NCBI GenBank assembly: GCA_029931535.1
Contig: JAQPZY010001418.1
Location: 1,771,001-1,835,000 of the forward strand
Reading direction: 5' to 3'
From: Margaritifera margaritifera
Lineage: Eukaryota > Mollusca > Bivalvia > Unionida > Margaritiferidae
Length of the DNA stretch: 64,000 nucleotides
Shown here: one piece after another, positions 12,813 to 20,899 of the stretch
Layout of the letters: each line of letters begins with the position of its first letter
Position numbering within the stretch: position 1 is the first letter of the stretch
Program-made: the position numbers and the translations under genes
The notes under the pieces: generated by a model
Database searches by the model: none
What the model saw: only the letters and a program-made list of their open reading frames with translations
Told to the model about the DNA's origin: nothing

Positions 12813-13505
12813 CATGTGTTATAACAGCATATCAAGTGAGTATGCGTATAGAACTTAAGTCTCCAAAATATGCGTCACCATATTTCGATAGGAAATGACA
12901 ATGAGAGTGTCGTCCATTTAGAAACTTATTTCAGCTTGTAAGAAAGTATTCTTTTTCCTCAGTCCTGCTTTTCTTAACTCGAACCCAAAATGTTTGTTTT
13001 GGTATAAATAACTTCCATATTATAAGGACAAAAGCTATTATTAAAATCTCTTGCCAAATGCATTATATACTTTTGAAATCGTATTTTCTAGAAAAAGCCC
13101 GAAAATTCGGCAGCAAAAATTCCTACAAGTTTCGTGAAGATATTGCGGTCCGACGATTATCAGTTTCAACATGCAGTGGTTCTTCATAGTTGCGAAAGCT
13201 GTCCATTGGTCATAGTACTTGGATTAGCATAAGCAACTAAGGAACAGATGTCAACGAGAGAAAATAATAATATGGTTATAATATGACCTCAGTTGATAAT
13301 TATTGCATGGTACTGTTAAGATGAAAATTTTTTGCCGAAAACTTGGTCAAAATTTGAATCTGCTTTAACCGTATCCTAGAGAACGACCAATAATACAAGC
13401 ATAATCAATTGGGTTAAAAGAATGCTATTTTGACTAGTGACAGTCTTTTCCTAAATATATGTTATTCATATTTTCATAAACACATAATGTTTAAAAAAAA
13501 ACTTG
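12031..13505. other. AT-rich left flank of the Polinton
   Basis: Non-coding. It includes a TA array at 12748-12810. No gene is seen. Confidence 0.6.
12748..12810. repeat. (TA)n microsatellite
   Basis: About 60 bp of alternating TA. Confidence 0.97.
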
Positions 13506-13511
13506 CACTTC
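13506..13511. repeat. Target-site duplication, left copy (CACTTC)
   Basis: The six bases directly before the left terminus are repeated exactly after the right terminus (29291-29296). A 6-bp duplication is the known hallmark of Polinton integration. Confidence 0.95.
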
Positions 13512-13532
13512 AGTAGTTAAGGGGGGGTAAAT

Positions 13533-13730
13533 AGGGCAGTGGGGGGCACTACGGGGCATAACGGGAATGTAACATTGGGGGGGCACTACGGGGCAGTAAC
13601 GGGAATGTAACGTTGGGGGGCACTACGGGGCAGTAACGGGAATGTAACATTGGGGGGGCACTACAGGGCAGTAACGAGAATTTAACATTGGGGGGCACTA
13701 CGGGGTCGTACGGGAATTTTAACAGGGTAG
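13533..13730. repeat. Subterminal ~37-bp GC-rich repeats (left arm)
   Basis: Five imperfect copies built on GGGGGGCACTACGGGGC and GTAACGGGAATGTAACATT. The same repeats occur inverted at 29060-29270. They are much more GC-rich than anything nearby in the host sequence and could be binding sites for the integrase or a terminal protein; that role is inference. Confidence 0.9.
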
Positions 13731-14004
13731 GCAAGAATGGAAAATTAATCTTTCTTGGAAAATGTGGTTGCCCTAAAGACCTCCCTGGTCTGGTCCGACA
13801 AGCGGGACAGCTCCTCCTCCTCCAGGAGTCTAGACTCCTCCTACAGCGCTTCTTCAGGATAAATGGCGGATGGACCGCTTCTGGTTCCCAATTTTCTTCC
13901 TTCTTCTCCTCCACTATCCTGTGATCTTCCTCCTCCATCATCGGATGAGGCTGGATAGGCTCCTTCTTCTCCTTCTCCTCCACTATCCTGTGCGAAATTA
14001 ACAT
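13549..14004 (-). CDS. Questionable ORF inside the left TIR
   Basis: A 151-codon open frame reading outward through the TIR. Its N-terminal 85 codons are nearly the same as the frame at 28792-29058 in the other TIR, because the TIRs are copies. Its C-terminal half is a translation of the GC-rich repeats, and the composition is low complexity (E, K, R, P). It lacks a recognisable domain and probably is not a gene, but a frame kept open in both arms is worth recording. Confidence 0.2.
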   Translation of the reverse strand: MLISHRIVEEKEKKEPIQPHPMMEEEDHRIVEEKKEENWEPEAVHPPFILKKRCRRSLDSWRRRSCPACRTRPGRSLGQPHFPRKINFPFLPTLLKFPYDPVVPPNVKFSLLPCSAPPMLHSRYCPVVPPNVTFPLLPRSAPPMLHSRYAP

Positions 14005-14165
14005 GCGGGGGCCTCTATGGCCTCAAACGGGTACTCTACGAGAAATTAACATGCTGGGGCCTCTATGGCCTCAATGGGAAATTAACATTATGGGTCTCTA
14101 TGGCCTCAATGGGAAATTAACATTGTGGGTCTCTATGGCCTCATACGGGAAATTAACATGGCGGT
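14000..14165. repeat. Subterminal GGCCTCTATGGCCTCA repeats (left arm)
   Basis: About four copies of a ~36-bp unit made of a TCTATGGCCTCA word and GGGAAATTAACAT. The mirror copy is at 28620-28800. Confidence 0.9.
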
Positions 14166-14829
14166 AAGAATGGTAGGCAATAATTGGAAAATAACCTTCT
14201 GCCTAGTGACTATATCTATATAGCCTAGAGTTATATAAAAAGCATTACCTATACCTCAGATCATGTTGGAGGTGTCAGTAAATTTACATATATTATACCT
14301 ATGTTATAAATAGCTTTGATCAAGGGAACCAACTCATAATAACACTAAAATGGACGTGACTAAAAGTTGTATTAAACTTCGGGAACCGTCACGGACTTTG
14401 GCGTTGACTAGAAAAAATCCGGAACATTAGATTATAATGGCCTAGACTAAAAGTAACACTAAATATCCGAAATCGTACCGGACGTTAGCGGAGACTGAAA
14501 ATAATCCGGAAAAAAAATGGAAAAAATTGGCTGACTAAAAGTAACACTAAACTTCCGAAATTGTACCGGACGTTAGCGGAGACTGAAAATAATCCGGAAA
14601 AAAAATGGAAAAAATTGACTGAGACAAAAAATAGTACTAAAATTTCGTAACTCATTTTAAATTGTTTTGTTATTTTATATTTTTTTATATACAAACCCAA
14701 ATAAACCCCAAACCCAAACCCAAACCTAACACACTATCCCAAATGCCTTGTGTGCTGCCTAAAAACCCCAAAAACCTGTTATCAGACGAAAGGGTATGAC
14801 AAAGGGATGAAATCACGCCAACATACTAT

Positions 14830-15573
14830 CCAACATATACACCATCCATTTTTTTTATTTTTTAAATTTTTTTATCAAAACACACACACCACACAACCAT
14901 TTTTTTACTTTTTAAATTTTTTATATCAAACACAAAACTTACACACACTACACAACCATTTTTTTTATTTTTTAAATTTTTTTTATCAAAACACACACAC
15001 ACCACACAACCATTTTTTTTTACTTTTTAAATTTTTTTATCAAAACACACACACCACACAACCATTTTTTTTACTTTTTAAATTTTTTATATCAAACACA
15101 AAACTTACACACACTACACAACCATTTTTTTATTTTTTAAATTTTTTTATCAAAACACACACACCACACAACCATTTTTTTTACTTTTTACATTTTTTAT
15201 ATCAAACACAAAACTTACACACACTACACAACCATTGTTTTATTTTTTAAATTTTGTTTATATCAAAACACACACCACACTATCCATTTTTTTTACTTTT
15301 TAAAATTTTTTTATATATCAAATTCAAACTTACACACACCACACAAATCATTTTTTAACTTTTTATTTTTTTTTATATCAAATACAAACTTACACACATT
15401 ACACAACCATTTTTTTTACTTTTTTAAATTTTGTTTATATCAAAACACTCACCACACTATCCATTTTTTATACTTTTTTAAAAAAATTTTATATATCAAA
15501 TTCAAACTTACACACACCACACAAATCATTTTATAACTTTTTAAATTTTTTTATATCAAAACACACACCACAA
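14830..15573. repeat. AT-rich inner TIR array (left)
   Basis: About 14 units of 45-60 bp combining ACACACCACACAACCA with TTTTACTTTTTAAATTTTTTA. The related array at 27430-27950 has fewer units, so the arms differ in length here. The 166-codon frame at 14750-15250 is a translation of this array. Confidence 0.93.
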
Positions 15574-15765
15574 ATATACAAGGGAAAGGGTTTTTTTTGG
15601 TTTGGTGGGTAAAAAACAAACCACACAACACCATTCAGAGATATACATCAATAATAATAATTATATTTTATTCAATGCATATACATTATTTTACTCGTGG
15701 AAATAAACAATTTCATATCAGTCCAATACAGTTCAATACACTTCCATATTTACCATTTCATTCTC
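15574..15765. other. Spacer between left TIR and HNH gene
   Basis: Non-coding. It contains TTTATT at 15667-15672, which on the minus strand is AATAAA and would serve as the poly(A) signal of the leftward HNH gene. Confidence 0.5.
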
Positions 15766-16620
15766 TTATTGTTCTGACACTTCAGGAAGATTCTTGTCTA
15801 CAATTCTCTCATAACTTTCTTCTGGACTCTCGTTGATAAACTCCAACTTAATAAAATGTCCATTATCATCTCGAATCCACCGCTCCTTTTTACAAATCTT
15901 GTAAACTTTACTATGATCTAATTCAAAACATCTTGCCACATCACAAATGGAATCCATCCGACTATATAATCCTGAATTCAAGTCAGTTAATTTCACAGGT
16001 CTCACAAATCCACTAGTTCCTTGACTCTTCTTCTCTGGCTCTTCCCATCTAGCTTGAAATCTTTTCTGGAACTTCTTCGAAAAGACCGACTTACAAATCC
16101 CAGTACAGCAAAAGTAGATACTTCCTGCAAAACAATCAAAATATTGAATAGCCTTTCTCATACTTTCATATCTTCTTTCCTCTGTCTCACCAACAAACTG
16201 GCACAACACACTTCTATCACTTCAAAAATTAACTCTCCTTTTTTCTTTATCATTCTTCACATGTTTATGCAAACATGTTCGTTCACTAGCAGTCATCACT
16301 TGAAGATTTTCTATTCTATCATCATCAAGTACATCATTGAGATGTACCACTTGACTCTGTCTTGGTAGATCAACTCCATTCACCGCTTCAAAGACAAATC
16401 TCCCTCGATTTGTATGTTTCTTCCTCTTTCCTTCCTTACCAGTAACCTTAATCTTTATCAATCCAAATGAATTCAAATTTCCTTTGACTTTCCTTCCAGA
16501 CTTCATATGATAGACATTACCAAGTATGTCAGCAGCATAATTGTCATACACCTTATGAACATACTTATTCAATTCAATTCCAGTATCTTGACTTTTATCT
16601 CGAGCGCAGTACTTTTCCAT
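15766..16620 (-). pseudogene. HNH endonuclease-like gene with one in-frame stop
   Basis: The first ATG of the leftward frame is at 16620. Residues 91-120 hold VVHLNDVLDDDRIENL followed by a H-x-H pair, matching the H...N-x-L...H layout of HNH homing-type endonucleases. A TGA at 16224-16222 ends the frame after 132 residues, but the same frame stays open without a shift to 15766. That second part carries a helix-turn-helix-like stretch (CDVARCFELDHSKVYKICKK), the kind of DNA-binding module often joined to HNH domains in intron and phage endonucleases. The stop therefore most likely splits one two-domain protein of about 284 codons. It is the only gene on this strand and shares a divergent promoter with the gene to its right. 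Function in the element is unknown; it may cut DNA during mobility or gene conversion. Confidence 0.75.
16222..16224 (-). other. In-frame TGA inside the HNH gene
   Basis: Plus-strand TCA at 16222-16224 reads TGA on the minus strand, with the frame open on both sides. A CGA to TGA change is one possible origin. Confidence 0.85.
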
Positions 16621-16673
16621 CTTCACAGTTTGAAAGTTCAATCACGACTAGTGATTCTGAGGGTAAGGAGGTC

Positions 16674-16685
16674 TATATATATATA
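16674..16685. promoter_or_regulatory. Shared TATA box between two divergent genes
   Basis: TATATATATATA is its own reverse complement. It lies 56 nt before the ATG at 16730 and about 54-65 nt before the leftward ATG at 16620. It could therefore serve both directions. Confidence 0.65.
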
Positions 16686-16729
16686 CGTTCCCTGGGTAAA
16701 ACTGAATCAGTTTCAAAGTAAACTTCAAG

Positions 16730-17647
16730 ATGAAAAGATCACGCCGAAGCCATGAGAAACCAGAAGAACAAGAAGAAGAAACGAAGAGACCAAGACGATT
16801 TTCCGTGCCGCCTGAAACACCACAAGATGAAGTGCTAGCTCAAGTCCAAGCGAGCGATTTCGAGGAAGAGATGAGTGAACCTGAAACCCAAACTTCTAAC
16901 CCACCCAAAGAATCCACCACTACCAACACCAGAACCCCTGACCAAAAAAGACTACCTACTGCCTTGACTCCTCCTGAAAATTACTATCGGATTCGAGAGA
17001 CTCAAAAAATAACTTCTCGAAAATTTAAAACTACAGCTTACACTCACACGGTTCACTTTAAAGACTTCAAGTCCAAAGTACCTCCCGAGAAAGCGGCGGG
17101 GTTCATTAGCGATTTGTGGGATTCTGTCTTAATGAACTTGAAACGACAATGTGGAGCCAAAGAAGACGATCGATTGAGACTGGCCATTCATCATGACAAT
17201 TTGCAGAGTCCTGTTTGGATCGAGTTCAGCACCCCGGCAGAATTAACGCCAGACAAAGTCATGTCCAAAATAGAACATGTTCAACAATCGAACGACAAGT
17301 TTACCATCACCGATGGAAAGGCCACACTTTACTTGACTCACGTTTCCCCTCCTTGAGGAAGTGGACGAAGTTGGAAACCGTTACTGGTGGACGATATTCG
17401 AAGTACAAAACGCAGTGTCGTCCAAATCGACAATACTCAAGACCAGATGTGCTTGGCTCGGGCTATTGTGGTGGGGCGAACGCGCATTTACCGAGAGTTT
17501 GTCAAGATCCAAGTGAAACGCAAACTCAAAGTCATTTCTCGATTTTTAAGGTATGCTTACTTCCAAACTGTCAGAAGAAAGATTCTGGAGAAAACCTTTC
17601 ATTGTAGAATCCCGGGAATAGTCTATCACAAAAAAACCTGGATATAA
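16730..17647 (+). pseudogene. Polinton DNA polymerase B N-terminal-like segment, interrupted
   Basis: The ATG at 16730 follows the TATA box by 56 nt. Residues 1-80 are charged and disordered. From about residue 80 the sequence resembles the N-terminal region that precedes the exonuclease domain in protein-primed Polinton polymerases, including a Q-S-N-D-K-F stretch, a following P-P-[stop]-G-S-G, then RSVVQIDN and CLARAIVV. A TGA at 17354-17356 interrupts the frame, which then continues unshifted to a TAA at 17645. After the ARAIVV block the similarity ends. No exonuclease (D-x-E) or polymerase (D-T-D) motif follows here or anywhere in the element, so the catalytic part (usually 1000-plus residues in total) is missing. 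It may be a deletion remnant or an N-terminal domain kept for DNA or terminal binding. The family link is from recalled motifs and should be tested. Confidence 0.65.
17354..17356 (+). other. In-frame TGA in polymerase-N segment
   Basis: The frame is open for 208 codons before and 96 codons after. Downstream motifs stay in the same frame, showing a point nonsense change rather than a true end. Confidence 0.85.
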
Positions 17648-17649
17648 AA
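17643..17649 (+). promoter_or_regulatory. TATA box overlapping the previous stop codon
   Basis: TATAAAA, 59 nt before the ATG at 17702. Its TAA is also the stop of the polymerase-N frame. A second TATAAAAG at 17688 is too close to the ATG to serve as an ordinary TATA box. Confidence 0.65.
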
Positions 17650-17701
17650 ACCCACCACCAAAGATACCCACCTTAGGAACCTCACCCTATAAAAGAGCAC
17701 C

Positions 17702-18088
17702 ATGCCTGATCTGTGGTCTTCACTTGTGAAACGTATTCCGTGGAAGGAAGTCAACGATCGTGTTCAGACCTTAGAGGATTATAAAGACTTGATACAAGAA
17801 CTGTTTCCATTGAATTTTGGACGCTATGCAGTGTGTATCTTAGTGACTACCTTTCTTGGATTTCGTTTTCCAGGACATTCGTTGTGGAGTATTTTTGAGG
17901 ACAAGTGTTTGCCTTGGATTATTTTGGAGGACCCGTGGTTGTTTTGGACTATTTTGATAAACCATCAAAAAAAAAACAAAAAAAAACAACAACATGAGCA
18001 TTCATGCTTTATCGGTACACGAAAGACAAATTATACTCAAAGTGTTGAGAGTGGTGATGAACATCACAAGTGGGGTACCTCCGTGTGA
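17702..18088 (+). CDS. Unknown Polinton protein A with hydrophobic centre
   Basis: The ATG has a good context (CACCATGC). The 128-residue frame has an N-terminal charged and aromatic part (residues 1-40), a hydrophobic stretch near 43-56 (YAVCILVTTFLGF) that could be a membrane segment, a second aromatic-rich hydrophobic region at 70-85, and then a K/Q-rich run made by poly-A sequence at 17968-17990. The last 35 codons overlap the next ATG at 17994 and look less natural, so the original end may have been near 17990. It lies between polymerase-N and the ATPase, where Polintons carry variable accessory genes. No family was recognised. Confidence 0.5.
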   Translation: MPDLWSSLVKRIPWKEVNDRVQTLEDYKDLIQELFPLNFGRYAVCILVTTFLGFRFPGHSLWSIFEDKCLPWIILEDPWLFWTILINHQKKNKKKQQHEHSCFIGTRKTNYTQSVESGDEHHKWGTSV

Positions 18089-18612
18089 AGAAGACATTAG
18101 TCAAACTTTATCTTGCCTTGACACGTTTGAAGAAGTGTGCCTTGTTAGTTGGATGCACCAAGAACTTACCGGTTGGAAAGATGTACGTGACTGGAAAAGT
18201 GTTGGTTTCGATGTTTGACTACAAGAAGTACCACAGTTTGCCAAAGATCTGGCCCGTCACCACTAAGTGTCCAAAAGTGAAATGGGAACCTAAGTCACAC
18301 AAAAAAATGACCTTAGAAACCATCCTGGAAGAAGAACCTGACACAGCAGAGAAAGACCACACCGTTGTCGTCGTCCAAATACAACTCTCTGAGGAACACA
18401 CCCCCTCCTTACCGTCAGAGACATTTCATTCTTCTACCACCACCACAGAGACCAGAAGAATACTATCACCAGTGCCTGGGCCTTCCATTCCTAGCACACC
18501 AGAATGTTGTACATTGACTTGTTTATACAGAACTTTCATTCTTTTAGTGGCAGCCTTAATCTTGTACCTGACCATTTTTTCGGTCTGCATTTTTGTCCTT
18601 CATGACTTGTAA
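17994..18612 (+). CDS. Unknown Polinton locus B: two overlapping frames, C-terminal TM
   Basis: Two frames overlap. The first runs from the ATG at 17994 (AACATGAG) to 18218, 74 codons, charged with a C-P-W-rich end. The second, offset by +1, is open from 18070 (first ATG at 18181) to 18612. It carries a Pro/Ser/Thr-rich middle and a strong hydrophobic segment just before its C-terminus, at about residues 150-175 of the 180-codon frame (FILLVAALILYLTIFSVCIF). Either this is one gene broken by a single-base indel between 18070 and 18218, or it is two overlapping genes. The tail-anchored arrangement suggests a membrane or envelope-associated protein, which is inference. AATAAA-type poly(A) signals follow at 18655-18665. 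Confidence 0.5.
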
Positions 18613-18653
18613 AAAAAATGTTTTTGTTTGTTGTGTTGATTTGTTTTTTAAAA

Positions 18654-18666
18654 AAAAATAAATAAA
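18654..18666 (+). terminator. Poly(A) signal AATAAATAAA
   Basis: Overlapping AATAAA hexamers 45-50 nt after the stop of locus B and before the ATPase TATA box. This is suitable for 3' processing of the upstream transcripts. Confidence 0.5.
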
Positions 18667-18679
18667 CGTGTATGAAACG

Positions 18680-18687
18680 TATAAAAT
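18680..18687 (+). promoter_or_regulatory. TATA box of the ATPase gene
   Basis: TATAAAAT, 54 nt before the ATG at 18734. Confidence 0.7.
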
Positions 18688-18733
18688 GTCTTGAGTCTTT
18701 TGTCTTCTTCTCAAAAATCTTCCTACCTCAATC

Positions 18734-19471
18734 ATGACTACATCATCTTCTGCCTCGTCTGCCTCTTCTGCTTCTGTAGTCAAAGTGATTGACGAAAAGT
18801 TAGATCGTCAAAGTTGGAACGCTTTGTATCTGTGCCATCCTTTTAACATGTTGATTGCTGGACCGAGTGGTTCAGGTAAAACCGAATTTGTCAAACGTTT
18901 GATCGAACAAAAAGCTGATTTGTTCGATCGTCCACCTCAACGTATCGTGTGGTGTTACAAAGAGTGGCAATCGTCTTACACGTTATTGAAAGAAAGTCAA
19001 GGAGAAACCATTTCATTTGTAGAAGGCATCCCTCACGAAGACGATGGAATCGTGTCTGACGTGAGTCAAACCCATTTGTTTATTTTTGATGACATGTTAG
19101 GAGAAGACGAAGAAGAAATTAAACTTTGGTTTACACGAAAAGGACACCATCGTAATGCTAGTATTGTCTACATTACTCAAAATTTATTTCAACAAAGTAA
19201 AGCCCATCGGACCATTAGTCTGAACGCTCATTACGTGGTCTTGTTTAAAAGCCCCAGAGACAAATCTCAAGTACAAGTGTTAGTCAAACAGTTAGGTGCT
19301 CCTTGGCTCAATTATGCGTACGACGATGCCACTCAAACCCCTCACGAGTATTTACTCATCGACTTAAAACCCACCACTCCTGACTATTTGAGATTTCGTG
19401 CCCAATTGTTTCACCCTTGGGGTCAAGAAGGTGGTCCTGTCATTTACACGTCCCCTTCAGCCAATTTTTGA
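18734..19471 (+). CDS. ATP: FtsK/HerA-type (A32-like) genome-packaging ATPase
   Basis: A 245-residue protein, the usual compact size for Polinton packaging ATPases. A Ser/Ala-rich leader (1-14) is followed by the P-loop GPSGSGKT at 43-50, Walker B with HLFIFDDM at 114-121, and the sensor strand YITQNLF at 146-152, where the Q follows the third core strand as in A32-like ATPases. In the viral relatives this enzyme drives DNA into the preformed capsid. The ATG at 18734 is in context (AATCATGA) and lies 54 nt behind a TATA box. The frame is unbroken and all catalytic residues are present, unlike several neighbours. The downstream gene starts 56 nt after the stop with its own TATA box. Confidence 0.93.
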   Translation: MTTSSSASSASSASVVKVIDEKLDRQSWNALYLCHPFNMLIAGPSGSGKTEFVKRLIEQKADLFDRPPQRIVWCYKEWQSSYTLLKESQGETISFVEGIPHEDDGIVSDVSQTHLFIFDDMLGEDEEEIKLWFTRKGHHRNASIVYITQNLFQQSKAHRTISLNAHYVVLFKSPRDKSQVQVLVKQLGAPWLNYAYDDATQTPHEYLLIDLKPTTPDYLRFRAQLFHPWGQEGGPVIYTSPSANF

Positions 19472-19481
19472 AAGAAAAAAC

Positions 19482-19489
19482 TATAAAAA
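19482..19489 (+). promoter_or_regulatory. TATA box of core-like gene 1
   Basis: TATAAAAA, 45 nt before the ATG at 19527. This supports that ATG over an earlier non-ATG start in the same frame. Confidence 0.7.
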
Positions 19490-19526
19490 CAGTCACTACG
19501 TCATTTCTGTCTCACACTCTTTTGAG

Positions 19527-20402
19527 ATGACTTCCTTTCAAGCTCATCCTTCGGCTAAATTGATTCGTGCCTTGTATGGTATCAGTCGTGAAAAAAATGC
19601 ACAAGTCCGTGCTCATTTGTTAGAAGCGAGTCTTAAAAAAGTGTTACGATGGTTTACTTTGACGGCACGTCAATTACTGCAAGGCATCATTCACATTCCT
19701 CATCAAACTCAACGTTTTTTTCAAAAACATAAAGGGGCATTGTCACAACTAGCCGATCCTAGAATCGATTCACGGACTAAAAAACAAATTATTTTAACTA
19801 CTATTGGAAGTGGTTCTTTAGGAGGGGTCATGATTCGTTCCCTTTTGAAATGGGATCCTAATGCCCAAGCCAAAAAACCCAAAGCACCCAAAAAGAAGAA
19901 ACGTCCAAAGAAAAAGAAAACCACCCTCCAGAAAAAGAAAACACCTACCACCACCACTGCAAGGAGCCGCAAGAGAGGTACTGCGGCCAGGACGCAAACG
20001 TACACCCGCAAGACACCACGACAAACAACCGTGACGAGGTCTCCTTCTCCTTCGTCCCCATCATCTTTGTCTTCTTCACCACCCTTCACGATGATGCCTG
20101 CCAAACCGGACTTAAGACAAGTGTTTCCTAATTTAATGCAAAAATGGAAACCTATTTCGAAAGTCACCACTTCGGGACCATCGACGACATCGGCTGATTT
20201 GGCTATGGCAGCGGCCGCCAACAAAGTACCATCCCCTAAAACCAAAGTTCAAGAAAGAACCGGCGTGTTACAAAGTTTGTTGGATTTATCCAAAGAAGAA
20301 TTGAGACGATTTAATCCCTTGAAAACACCTCAACGTCAAGTGATGCCTGTCGTGAAGTTGGTACGTCGTGCAGACAATCAGTTGAGACGTGTTCCAGTAT
20401 AA
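19527..20402 (+). CDS. Basic core-like protein 1 (long paralogue)
   Basis: A 291-residue protein. The frame is open further upstream, but no ATG precedes 19527 and the TATA box supports this start. Residues 1-110 align by pattern with the shorter gene just downstream: a leucine-rich helix, then L-x-G, then a block of H-K-x-x-L-x-x-L...KK-x-x-x-L and a Gly-rich hydrophobic patch (GSGSLGGVMIRSLL). Residues 115-170 are extremely Lys/Arg/Pro-rich, followed by Ser/Thr/Pro-rich sequence. This is what a virion DNA-condensing core protein would look like, comparable in character to adenovirus basic core proteins; that role is inference. The stop codon lies inside the next TATA box. The extension beyond the shared domain distinguishes it from the second copy. 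Confidence 0.7.
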   Translation: MTSFQAHPSAKLIRALYGISREKNAQVRAHLLEASLKKVLRWFTLTARQLLQGIIHIPHQTQRFFQKHKGALSQLADPRIDSRTKKQIILTTIGSGSLGGVMIRSLLKWDPNAQAKKPKAPKKKKRPKKKKTTLQKKKTPTTTTARSRKRGTAARTQTYTRKTPRQTTVTRSPSPSSPSSLSSSPPFTMMPAKPDLRQVFPNLMQKWKPISKVTTSGPSTTSADLAMAAAANKVPSPKTKVQERTGVLQSLLDLSKEELRRFNPLKTPQRQVMPVVKLVRRADNQLRRVPV

Positions 20403-20405
20403 AAT
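20398..20405 (+). promoter_or_regulatory. TATA box overlapping stop of core-like gene 1
   Basis: TATAAAAT, 55 nt before the ATG at 20453. The TAA at 20400-20402 is the stop of the preceding gene. Confidence 0.7.
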
Positions 20406-20452
20406 AGAAGGGTACCCTGCCAGAGACTTCAGACTTACTCCTCACCTCTAAG

Positions 20453-20886
20453 ATGGCTCCCAAACGTGCACACCACAACCACCTCCACCAAAAAAAGAAG
20501 AAAAGTAAAACCAACAAAAAAGGACGACTTCCACCTCGTCTGGCCAAACATTGGGACGTCTTGTCTGTCCTGACCAAATCCAATCCTCCCATGCAAAAAC
20601 AACTCATTCAAACAGCCCCCAAAGAAATCATCGATACCGTGTGTGAATGTTGTTTGAACGTTTTGAAAGGAACGGTTCCTTTTCCAAGATACAGAAACAA
20701 AAATTAGGGAAACATCGGAACGTTCTTCGTCAAATGGTGAAAAAGAAAATACCTCTTCAACAAAAGAAAAAAATGTTGGTGCAACGAGGAGGATTTCTAC
20801 CTATGTTGATAGGACCGTTGTTAAAAATAGCAGCTCCTTTGTTAGGAACGATTGCTGGACCGCTTTTAGGAGGTGTCATGCGATAA
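20453..20886 (+). pseudogene. Basic core-like protein 2 (short), split by a frameshift
   Basis: The ATG at 20453 starts a very basic N-terminus (H, K, R; residues 4-25) and then a domain with C-E-C-C and VLKGTVPF. The frame ends at 20707. A second frame, offset by one base, takes over in the 20683-20700 stretch and runs to 20886 with KHRNVLRQM, a lysine run and a Gly/Leu-rich hydrophobic C-terminus (GGFLPMLIGPLLKIAAPLLG). Together they make the ~145-codon basic protein I know as a standard companion of Polinton capsid genes, so one base has most likely been lost in this copy. The hydrophobic tail may be membrane-active, as in adenovirus protein X or VI; that is inference. Programmed -1 slippage cannot be excluded, but no standard slippery heptamer is present. 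Confidence 0.7.
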
Positions 20887-20899
20887 CCAAAAAAAAGAA

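Larger units (their letters stand above)
13512..15573 (+). repeat. Left terminal inverted repeat of the Polinton
   Basis: The reverse complement of 27430-29290 matches in order: a G-run terminus, GGGGGGCACTACGGGGCA repeats, a block around GGAGGAGTCTAGACTCC, GGCCTCTATGGCCTCA repeats, a 14200-14640 unique block, a CCCAAACCCAAACC block and a long AT-rich inner array. The outermost ~90 bases are identical to the other arm. The inner edge is approximate because it lies in a repeat array of different length on each side. Confidence 0.93.

Noticed and set aside
14750..15250. 166-codon frame in the left TIR
   Set aside because: It translates the AT-rich ACACACC/TTTTTAAATTT array (HNHFFYFLNF repeats), and the counterpart in the right TIR differs in unit number.
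19721..20245. 174-codon minus-strand frame inside the core-like gene 1
   Set aside because: It is the antisense of the Lys/Arg/Ser/Pro-rich coding region. The plus frame has promoter, ATG context and family resemblance.
20660..20710. Programmed -1 frameshift joining the two core 2 frames
   Set aside because: No X-XXY-YYZ slippery heptamer or obvious downstream hairpin is seen, and other genes of the element carry plain nonsense changes. A lost base is simpler.
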